The notes under the pieces were generated by a model. That model saw only the letters and a program-made list of their open reading frames with translations. It was not told where the DNA came from and made no database searches. 64,000 nucleotides of DNA, taken from Maridesulfovibrio sp050916235. GTDB taxonomy: Bacteria > Desulfobacterota > Desulfovibrionia > Desulfovibrionales > Desulfovibrionaceae. The stretch lies in contig NZ_CP104854.1 of the NCBI RefSeq assembly GCF_050916235.1, positions 1,488,001-1,552,000 of the forward strand. The letters are read 5' to 3'. How positions within the stretch are numbered: position 1 is the stretch's first letter; every line of letters begins with the position of its first letter. The position numbers and the translations under genes are program-made. Shown here piece by piece: positions 32,535-39,218 of the stretch.

Positions 32535-33510
32535 CACATTTTCGCCCCGGCTTTCCGCTGAGGGCATCATTGAATCTTTTAACCAGCGGAGCCGGACCGG
32601 AAACAAGGTCTCCGCAGATAAACATTGGTGTAAAACCGTTGTCCTTTCGTGCAAGCATGAAAACTGCCGGCAAATCCGTTTCTTCGGCCAATTCAGATGC
32701 CTGCTCAAGCGGATCGGCCAGAACCGGGAACCCCGACCTGTTCCTTTCATGGAAGTGCATGGCCTCCCGGCGGCTCATCCCGTACCCGACAGCAAGATAT
32801 GCTACATCCGGAGTACAGCACTCAAGCTCCTTGCGGGCAGCATCCATTGCCTCCATAGCCTGAGAATTTTCAGCATGACCTTCCGCGACAAGCAGAATTA
32901 GAAAATATTTCGCATCAAGACTTCCCAGCCGGACTTTTGATATTCCTTCACCAAGCCCCAGCGCTGTCCGTTCTTGCGCACTGCCGCTGAAAAAAAACTC
33001 CATATCAGGATAAAAAAAATTCTCGCCGGACTGCTTTGGCGGTGGATGTTTTTCCACCCATCCATACCAGCCGTAAGGATACCGATATACGGAACTGTAT
33101 CCAAGACGCGCTGCCCGGCGCGCCGCAATTGAGCTGCGAAGTCACCTGAAGCTCCGGCAGTAGATGACCACCGGACGGGTAAGATCGGGACCAAGCAAAG
33201 CCCTTAAGGCCTGCTCCTTTTCCCTGGTAATGTACTGTTCCTCACTGAGATCGAACTCCAGATTCACTGCTCCGGGAATGTGCCCGCCCTCGTACTCATA
33301 ATCGGCCCGCACATCCAGAAGCAAAGGAGGCAAAGATGCCTTCAGCATTTCAGCAAGGGAATCATCATCCACAATCATGAAACCATAGCGCCGACCCTCG
33401 ACCTCGGCGTCCTTCCACCAGCCGGGGCCGTCCATAGCCAGGCCTGCCTGTGCACAAGCAAGAAGCAACAGCATAAACAGTACGACTTGCCATGTAAGTA
33501 TTCGGCTCAT
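32521..33510 (-). CDS. Candidate selenoprotein: exported rhodanese-thioredoxin-fold protein with in-frame UGA (Sec123)
   Basis: A UGA at 33144-33142 splits this frame into 33142-33510 and 32521-33141, but the frame is the same on both sides. Read as selenocysteine it gives 329 residues: signal peptide (1-25), rhodanese domain (about 45-155) and a thioredoxin-like domain (about 165-310) without CxxC (SGFPVLADPLEQASELAEE). The active loop YC118-RSFR-U123-LRSS aligns gaplessly with YCEGLKCKLSHKSA in the adjacent triple rhodanese, so U replaces its second Cys. GWYGWVEKHPPP continues the fold after the UGA. A SECIS-like stem-loop follows. The alternative is a nonsense mutation. GGGAG precedes the start; the gene overlaps torD by 14 bases. 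Confidence 0.75.
33105..33144 (-). promoter_or_regulatory. Candidate bacterial SECIS stem-loop with its UGA
   Basis: On the mRNA, UGA occupies 33144-33142. A 7-bp stem (with one G-U) forms 18-37 bases after it, 33124-33105, with loop CGGGCA. A guanine at loop position 2, stem length and the 24-base UGA-to-loop distance all fit the general bacterial SECIS description. Confidence 0.55.
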
Positions 33511-33529
33511 GACTGCTCCCGAAAGAAAT

Positions 33530-33553
33530 GGGTCGGAAGTAAACTTCCGACCC
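33530..33553 (-). terminator. Intercistronic hairpin between the two rhodanese genes
   Basis: GGGTCGGAAGT and ACTTCCGACCC form a perfect 11-bp stem. Read leftward it is followed by ATTTCTTTC, so it could partly end transcription after the triple rhodanese and set a lower level for the UGA-containing gene. Confidence 0.65.
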
Positions 33554-33569
33554 GAATAAAGAGACCAGA

Positions 33570-34679
33570 CTACTTCTTGGGAGGATGGATAATAAAAGAT
33601 CCGTCCTTGTTGAAATCAACTTCAGCTTCAAGATAATAGACATCCTTGATATCAGGACGCATATCCTTGACCATGTAATAGGATTCGCCGCTGCGTGCTC
33701 CGGTAGCACATACAAAGACAACCGGCTTGTCCGCAGGCAGCTTCTTGATGTCCTTTTCAAGCTTATCAACAGGAATGTTAACCGCGCTGGGAATATGACC
33801 GGCCTTGTATTCGTCGGCATCACGGACGTCCACCAGCATGATGGAATCGGGCTTTTCAGCAATTATCTGCTTGAACTGATCGATGTCTATGCTGCCTTCC
33901 TCACCGCCTGACTTGACCTGCACGCCACCGGAAGCACCGTACATTTCAACCCAGCCGGGGTAACCGGCTTCAGCAACATGTACGTTCCTGTAACCAATGC
34001 CCTTGGCCCTTTCAGCAGACTTGTGGCTCAGCTTGCACTTGTAGCCCTGACAGTAATAAATGAGCATGGTCTTCTTGTCTGCGGGAAGAAGGCCGGTACG
34101 CTTGGCAAACATGCTGTCCGGAATGGAAATGGCTGAAGGAATGCTTCCTTCCAGAAACTTCTTGGTGGGGCGGGCATCAGCAAGCATGTACGGCTCACCC
34201 TTGGCCATCATGTCAGCCACAACCTCAAGGCCTATGGCACCATAACGCCCGGACTTCATCCAGCCGGGATAGCCGTAAGGATACACCTTAACGTTCGTGT
34301 ATCCGAGTTTAACTGCCTTGGCGGCGGACTTATGGCTGAGTTTGCACTTGAGTCCCTCGCAATAAAAAATGAGCAGGGTATTCTTATCCTTGGGCAGCTT
34401 GTCGGTCATCTTGTCGAACTTGGAGTCCGGGATGGAAACCGCAGTCGGGATGTAGCCCAGCATGTACTTGCCCTCGTAAGGACGCGAGTCGATGATCATA
34501 ACGCCTTCCGGCTTTGGCATCTTGGCGTACTTGGCAATAAAATCCGTATCCACCAGATCCGTGAACATCCAGTCCTGCATCTTGTCCGCGGGGACAACTT
34601 CCTTTGCCATGGCCGGTGCGGCAATGAACGCCAGACACAGGACCATCACCAGAGCGGTGAAAAACTGTTTCTTCCTCAT
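33570..34679 (-). CDS. Periplasmic triple-rhodanese sulfurtransferase
   Basis: This 369-residue exported protein (signal peptide to about residue 25, ending PAMA) carries three rhodanese domains. Domains 1 and 2 have the loops YCEGLKCKLSHKSA (C107, C112) and YCQGYKCKLSHKSA (C210, C215), in which a second Cys replaces the usual Arg five residues after the catalytic Cys. Domain 3 has VCATGARSGE (C324, R329), a classical CX4R loop. It may carry sulfane sulfur as persulfide to or from the neighbouring reductase. GGGAGAG precedes the start. The next upstream gene is cytochrome b, 158 bases away, with a repeat element between, so an extra promoter is possible. Confidence 0.93.
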   Translation of the reverse strand: MRKKQFFTALVMVLCLAFIAAPAMAKEVVPADKMQDWMFTDLVDTDFIAKYAKMPKPEGVMIIDSRPYEGKYMLGYIPTAVSIPDSKFDKMTDKLPKDKNTLLIFYCEGLKCKLSHKSAAKAVKLGYTNVKVYPYGYPGWMKSGRYGAIGLEVVADMMAKGEPYMLADARPTKKFLEGSIPSAISIPDSMFAKRTGLLPADKKTMLIYYCQGYKCKLSHKSAERAKGIGYRNVHVAEAGYPGWVEMYGASGGVQVKSGGEEGSIDIDQFKQIIAEKPDSIMLVDVRDADEYKAGHIPSAVNIPVDKLEKDIKKLPADKPVVFVCATGARSGESYYMVKDMRPDIKDVYYLEAEVDFNKDGSFIIHPPKK

Positions 34680-34705
34680 GTTACTCTCCCTTTCCTCAAT
34701 GTTTA

Positions 34706-34796
34706 TGCATGACGCGCAATGCGCTTGTTTCTGTATTATGTCTCCGGCGGCCCTCCGGGGGCTTAAACCCTTTTAGTAGGCTTCGCCGCAGGGGTA
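34706..34796 (+). repeat. Dispersed repeat, copy D
   Basis: GACGCGCAATGCGCTTG resembles module 1, then CTCCGGCGG and CTCCGGGGGCTTAAACCCTT resemble module 2 of the copies at 8442 and 21376. It occupies most of the gap between cytochrome b and triple-rhodanese genes. Confidence 0.55.
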
Positions 34797-34837
34797 TATT
34801 CAGCTCGGAATTGACATTACTGAATCTCTTCTTGCCT

Positions 34838-35563
34838 CTATTCTGCCTTTGAAGCGGGCTTATCCTTTACCCGTTCATACCAGAGCCGATGATGGTGCAT
34901 GGCGTAATCCTCGGGCACATGCCCGGTGAACATGGACCTGAATCCGGGCTTCTCTTCCGGGGAAATTGCCGCCATGTAGATGTGGACCAGCAATCCCGCA
35001 AAAACCAGACCCACGGACAGGTAATGCAGGGTTATGGACCAGCTTACCAGCGCAGTGTGTTCCGGACCGAGCGTACGGTCTGACAGGAACAAGATGATGC
35101 CGGTCACGACGATCACTATCCCGCCCACGACAGAAGCCTGAGCAAAAGCCTTCTGGCCCATGTTGTAGTACCCTTGGTCGGGCAGGGAGGAATTCTTTCC
35201 CAGCAGCTTCGGCCCGGCGGTCATCAGAATCATCTTGCGGATCATCCAGCTTATATCCTGGGCCGGGCTGACCATGAAGACCTCTTTCAGGAAGAACATG
35301 GCCCCCCTGAAATTGATCAGCAGATAGAAGAGGAGCCCTGCAACCCAGACGAATCCAAGTGTCACATGGATAGTCAGCAGGTTTGCCCCGCCACCGACCA
35401 GTGAGCGCAGAAAAGCCGGATAACCGGAACCAAGCGGGTCTATTTCCGGATTGCCGAAAAGGCCAAGCCCGGTGACCAGCAGGAGCAGCCAGCAGGCCGC
35501 ATTGAACCAGTGAATGAAAATGTCCGAGCGGTCATGCCGCTTGTACTGTCTCTGACTCATCAT
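34838..35563 (-). CDS. Membrane cytochrome b subunit (PhsC/FdnI-like)
   Basis: This 241-residue membrane protein has about four to five transmembrane segments and histidines in IHWFNA, LTIHVTLGF, TLHYLSVGL and LLVHIYMA, positions that match di-heme cytochrome b subunits of formate dehydrogenase and thiosulfate reductase (FdnI/PhsC). It would link the Mo reductase and its 4Fe-4S subunit to the quinone pool. GGGAGG precedes the ATG, which overlaps the stop of the 4Fe-4S gene (ATGATGA). Whether electrons flow from or to quinone depends on the substrate, which is not shown by sequence. Confidence 0.9.
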   Translation of the reverse strand: MMSQRQYKRHDRSDIFIHWFNAACWLLLLVTGLGLFGNPEIDPLGSGYPAFLRSLVGGGANLLTIHVTLGFVWVAGLLFYLLINFRGAMFFLKEVFMVSPAQDISWMIRKMILMTAGPKLLGKNSSLPDQGYYNMGQKAFAQASVVGGIVIVVTGIILFLSDRTLGPEHTALVSWSITLHYLSVGLVFAGLLVHIYMAAISPEEKPGFRSMFTGHVPEDYAMHHHRLWYERVKDKPASKAE

Positions 35564-36315
35564 GCATCACCTCCCTTGTTCTGGGAGTCGTCGTGCGATT
35601 CGGAACCGACCAGAAGCTGACGGGCCAGCATAACAGCCACCCCCAGACCGGACAGTCCCACCACGGTCTTGACCAGCGGATTGACCGCCCCGGTAAGCAT
35701 GGCCATGGCCGAAGGCATCTTTGCCTCCACAGGCCAGTCAAGGGGAGCGGTTTCACCGAGATAGACCATGTTGGGTTTGGTATCCGACCGGGCATTTATA
35801 ACCCGGACCAGCCTGCCTTTGTTTTCCCTGAGCAGTATTGCCGCTTCGGAATTCGGATCATTGATGTTGCCGAAAACTCTGGCCTTGGTCGGGCAGGTAT
35901 CCACACAGGCTGGAAGAAGCCCCTGTTCGCGCCGTTCCGCGCAGAAATTGCACTTATCGGCCTTGCGGGTGATCTCGTTGCGGAACCTTGCCCCGTACGG
36001 ACAGGCCGGTATGCAGTTGCCGCAACCGATGCACAGACTTGAATCGATTCGCACAGTACCGTCCTTCTTATCCTTGAAGGTTGCGCCTGTGGGGCAGGCC
36101 TGCACGCAGGTGGGATTGTCGCAATGCATACAACCGCCGGGCTGGAAATGGGTGCGTGGACGACCGGACGCAAAATCAGGCACGGACGCCTTGATCCAGT
36201 TGCGCCACTGACCGTCCGGCACATCGTTGGCAACCTTGCAGGAGGCCATGCAGCCCTTGCAATCTATGCACTTTGACGAATCGATGACCATTGCGAGTTG
36301 AACGGGACTGCTCAT
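35560..36315 (-). CDS. 4Fe-4S electron-transfer subunit (PsrB/PhsB-like), membrane-anchored
   Basis: This 251-residue protein has sixteen cysteines in four ferredoxin-like clusters: CIDCKGCMASC, CMHCDNPTCVQACP, CIGCGNCIPACP and CNFCAERRE with ACVDTCP. A hydrophobic helix near the end (VVGLSGLGVAVMLA) may anchor it in the membrane next to the cytochrome b. It has no signal peptide, so export would be by co-transport with the Tat-signal Mo subunit. It starts inside the stop of the Mo gene (ATGA) and ends inside the start of cytochrome b, so the three are translationally coupled. Confidence 0.94.
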   Translation of the reverse strand: MSSPVQLAMVIDSSKCIDCKGCMASCKVANDVPDGQWRNWIKASVPDFASGRPRTHFQPGGCMHCDNPTCVQACPTGATFKDKKDGTVRIDSSLCIGCGNCIPACPYGARFRNEITRKADKCNFCAERREQGLLPACVDTCPTKARVFGNINDPNSEAAILLRENKGRLVRVINARSDTKPNMVYLGETAPLDWPVEAKMPSAMAMLTGAVNPLVKTVVGLSGLGVAVMLARQLLVGSESHDDSQNKGGDA

Positions 36316-38510
36316 GAGGCCACCTTCCTTGTTACGGAAACGAAAGTTTCATGCATTGCAGCGTTGCCGCAGATTTCATCGTATTCCCCGGTGAGCACTG
36401 CCGCCATGCTGGCCCCTTCACCGAAAATAAGACTGAGCTGCGGGGAAAGTGGGCCGAAACCGGAAAGCATGTACACGGTATCTTCACGGATGCCGTCGGT
36501 TATCTCCACCTTGAGCTCTCCCCTTCCGGTAGAGCTGGAGACTTCCACGGTGTCTCCTGAACTTATGCCAAGTTTTGCCGCGGACTTCGTGTTCAGCCAA
36601 AGGGTATTTGCACCGGTAAGCTGGTGCAGCACCGCGTTGTTCTGGGAAGAACTCTGGGTGACCAGTGCACTGCGCCCCAGAACCATGCGGAACCTGTTCT
36701 CAGGAACCCTCGCCGGAGGAGAATAGACCGGCATGGGATCGACCCCCATCTTCTCATAGCGCTGGTTGTAGAACTCGACCTTCTTGCTGAGGGTCTTGTA
36801 AACCCTGTCCTCGTAAATGCCGTAAACCTTGCTGGGATTGTAGTAGACCCCGTCCTTTGCAAGGGCCTCGGCTGCTCCGGGCAGTTCGCGCAACTGCTGC
36901 CTGCGGTATTCCTCAATGGTGAAATCAAAGTATTCTCCGAGTTCCAGCTTTCCGGCCACAGCCTTGAGTACGTCGAAAACGGGACGGGATTCATAAAGTG
37001 CCGGGACAACCGGATCACGCTGGACAACGCAGGCACAGGCCACCGAGCCCTGCAGACCGGAAGCCGGGTCCTGCCGTTCCAGATAGCTGGGTGCGGGCAG
37101 AACGAGATCGGCCATCCAGGCGGTATCGCTCATGGCGATGTCCACCACGGCCATGAATTCCATGGCATTGCACATCTCTATGGTCCTGGCCCGGTCAGGA
37201 GCCGTTCCCAGCGGGTTGGTCTTGTAAACAAACCAGCCCTTAACCGGATATGGCTTGCCGGAAAGAACCGCATCGCGGGTGATGAGGAAGGAACCGTCAT
37301 GCTCAAACATCATCGGAACCTTGTGGGCATCCACGCGGTCGCCGGGATTGTCGTCGTACCACGGGGCATCATAAGGCACGCCCTTGAGGCCTACTTCGCG
37401 CGCGGCAAGCAGCCCGCCGGGACGATCCCAGTTACCTAGCAGCCCGTTGACAATGGCGAAACTGCGGCGGATCTGGGTGGAATTCCTGTAATCGGAAGTA
37501 CGGCGGCCCGGATAAATCATGGATGCAGGTGCGGCCGCTGCCAGCTCACGGGCGATGCGGGCTATATCCTGCGCTGGAATTCCGCACTCCTCGGAGGCAA
37601 AACGGGGATCATACTTCTGCACATGCTCGCGAAGCTGCTCGATGCCGTAAGTTTTGTCGGCGATCCACTTTTCGTCATAAAGCTTTTCGTTGATGATCAC
37701 GTGGGCCAGAGCAAGCATGAAAGCCATGTCCGTCCCAGGTCGGATAGGATACCATTCATCTGCCAGAGCGGCAGTCTTGGTGTAGCGGGGATCAAGGACA
37801 ACCAGCTTGGAGCCCTTCTGCATGGCGGTCATCAGGTCTATTGAATCCGGGGTGACAAGGGCCTCAAAACGGTTGGCCCCGGCCATTACAATATATTTGC
37901 TGTTGAGCACATCGGCAAAGGGAACCTCACCGAAGGTATCCAGAAAGGCCCGGCTGCCGCTCAGCAGGCATAAGGATTCATGGGAAGTGACATTGTACGA
38001 ACCGTAGACTTCCGCAAAACGGCCCACAAACTGGGACTGCAGGTCGGTACCGGCAGTGAACAGATGCCCGCAGGGGGTATATTTTTCACGGATTGCCTGC
38101 ATTTTAGTCGCCAGCAGATCAATGGCCTCGTCCCACGGGATACGCTGCCACTTGCCCTCGCCGCGAGCTCCCTTGCGGAGCAGGGGGTGCTTGAGGCGGT
38201 CTGGATCATAAAGCTGGGCAACCCCGGCATTACCGCGGGCACAGAGCATGCCTCTGGATTTGAGAAATTTGGGATTCGGATCAAGTTTTTTGACCACACC
38301 GTCCTGAACCCGGGCGATGCAGCCGCACTTGTTGAAACACATGTCACAGGCCGAGAAGGCCGATTCCCAGTTGCCGACTGACTTCTTCGACTGCGCCGAA
38401 GCAGTTTCCAGCCCGCCAAGAACCGGAACGCTTCCGGCTGCGGCAGCGGCCAGCATCCCGGAGGCCTTGAAAAAGTCGCGGCGGGAAAGCCTGGTCTTAT
38501 TGTGAGCCAC
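36312..38510 (-). CDS. Periplasmic Mo-bisMGD oxidoreductase, polysulfide/thiosulfate reductase-like
   Basis: This 732-residue catalytic subunit has a Tat signal (RLSRRDFFKASGMLAAAAAG) and an N-terminal 4Fe-4S motif (CDMCFNKCGC with MLCARG about 27 residues on). The Mo region reads TSHESLCLLSGSRAF, where a Cys is the likely metal ligand, as in Psr/Phs enzymes. The C-terminal pterin domain is present (SRFRMVLGRSALVTQSS and SGDTVEV). The substrate could be polysulfide, thiosulfate or tetrathionate; sequence alone cannot decide. The start GTG at 38510 is chosen because GGAGG lies five bases before it; an ATG at 38522 has no ribosome site. It follows the cytochrome c gene after a hairpin. Confidence 0.9.
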   Translation of the reverse strand: MAHNKTRLSRRDFFKASGMLAAAAAGSVPVLGGLETASAQSKKSVGNWESAFSACDMCFNKCGCIARVQDGVVKKLDPNPKFLKSRGMLCARGNAGVAQLYDPDRLKHPLLRKGARGEGKWQRIPWDEAIDLLATKMQAIREKYTPCGHLFTAGTDLQSQFVGRFAEVYGSYNVTSHESLCLLSGSRAFLDTFGEVPFADVLNSKYIVMAGANRFEALVTPDSIDLMTAMQKGSKLVVLDPRYTKTAALADEWYPIRPGTDMAFMLALAHVIINEKLYDEKWIADKTYGIEQLREHVQKYDPRFASEECGIPAQDIARIARELAAAAPASMIYPGRRTSDYRNSTQIRRSFAIVNGLLGNWDRPGGLLAAREVGLKGVPYDAPWYDDNPGDRVDAHKVPMMFEHDGSFLITRDAVLSGKPYPVKGWFVYKTNPLGTAPDRARTIEMCNAMEFMAVVDIAMSDTAWMADLVLPAPSYLERQDPASGLQGSVACACVVQRDPVVPALYESRPVFDVLKAVAGKLELGEYFDFTIEEYRRQQLRELPGAAEALAKDGVYYNPSKVYGIYEDRVYKTLSKKVEFYNQRYEKMGVDPMPVYSPPARVPENRFRMVLGRSALVTQSSSQNNAVLHQLTGANTLWLNTKSAAKLGISSGDTVEVSSSTGRGELKVEITDGIREDTVYMLSGFGPLSPQLSLIFGEGASMAAVLTGEYDEICGNAAMHETFVSVTRKVAS

Positions 38511-38552
38511 TTCCACCTCCATGTTAAACACAGTGGAAAGGAGTTAAAATTG

Positions 38553-38584
38553 CTGCGCGGCGGAAGCACAATTCCGCCGCGCAG
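38553..38584 (-). terminator. Intercistronic hairpin between cytochrome c and Mo subunit genes
   Basis: CTGCGCGGCGGAA pairs perfectly with TTCCGCCGCGCAG around a six-base loop. Read leftward it is followed by CAATTTT, a weak T tract. It may be a partial terminator or mRNA-stability stem that raises cytochrome relative to enzyme. Confidence 0.65.
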
Positions 38585-38593
38585 GAAAAATCC

Positions 38594-38917
38594 TTAACTG
38601 CACTTTGCCGGAGACGGAGAGTCCTTGGCGTAGTCATGCAGATAGGTAAAAATATCATTGAGATCGCCTTCGCTTACTCCGCCCCAATCCGGAGAACACT
38701 TGATCTTGGAAGTATCCGAAAAGGTTGCAGTCCATTCGGCCTGAGTCTTGGTGCTCGGACTCAGGTCGGAAGCAGTCTGTCCGTGACAGGAACGGCAGTG
38801 CTTCCTGTACAGAAACTTGCCTTTACGTGCATTTCCGCCACCCATTGCGGTAGCCATACTGGCCATAGACAGGATCATAAGGACACAGATCAGGATTCCT
38901 ATTACCTTGCGATTCAT
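38594..38917 (-). CDS. Small exported monoheme cytochrome c
   Basis: This 107-residue protein has a signal peptide (MNRKVIGILICVLMILSMAS and MATA) and one heme c motif, CRSCH. The region after it has no methionine, so the sixth ligand must be something else, for instance the His in YLHDYAK, or be vacant. Two further cysteines near the end (IKCSPD and PAKCS) could form a disulfide. GGAGG precedes the ATG at 38917, an internal start of a longer frame. It is the first gene of the sulfur-reductase operon, 84 bases after the predicted transcription start. Confidence 0.88.
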   Translation of the reverse strand: MNRKVIGILICVLMILSMASMATAMGGGNARKGKFLYRKHCRSCHGQTASDLSPSTKTQAEWTATFSDTSKIKCSPDWGGVSEGDLNDIFTYLHDYAKDSPSPAKCS

Positions 38918-39007
38918 TGCAAACCTCCAAAAATTTTCTTTCACCGTAACATCCCTTTTCCGAAAACAAAACACGCAGAGGTGTTTTTTGCTGTACTCTT
39001 ACAACTC

Positions 39008-39036
39008 TATATACCCATACGGGGTATGGGTGTCAA
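39008..39036 (-). promoter_or_regulatory. Sigma-70 promoter with CsoR-family operator in its spacer
   Basis: Read leftward: TTGACA (39036-39031), a 17-base spacer, then TATATA (39013-39008). The whole spacer (39030-39014) is a palindrome with arms CCCATAC and GTATGGG and three central bases, and a nested ATACCC/GGGTAT pair overlaps it. This closely resembles CsoR/CstR operators. Binding there would block RNA polymerase. Confidence 0.85.
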
Positions 39037-39135
39037 CATAAACACGATCCACCTCAACGCCCAGGACAAGCAAAGGAGAGGTTTAAGCTGTGTAACATGC
39101 TATATTTAAAAACAAAATAATTTGACATTTTTCGC

Positions 39136-39182
39136 AAAAAAAAAGACTGAAACCAAACATACACACAGATGTTCGGTTTCAG
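39136..39182 (-). terminator. Terminator after the Sel1-repeat gene
   Basis: CTGAAACC-n-AACAT pairs with ATGTT-n-GGTTTCAG around an eight-base loop. Read leftward it is followed by a run of nine T. Confidence 0.85.
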
Positions 39183-39218
39183 CCCTATGCAACGCCGGAT
39201 GAAAATCAGATTTACAAA

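Noticed and set aside
32898..33194. 98-residue frame spanning the UGA in another phase
   Set aside because: It shows no rhodanese features; the same-frame reading through UGA restores the complete rhodanese domain instead, so a frameshift explanation is not needed.
34785..34795. GGGGTAT half-site upstream of the triple rhodanese gene
   Set aside because: Only half of the operator at 39008-39036 is present and no palindrome is formed; it lies within a repeat element.
36312..38510. Reading the Mo subunit as a Sec-containing formate dehydrogenase
   Set aside because: No in-frame UGA; the HESLCLLS region and the partner subunits fit the Psr/Phs type.
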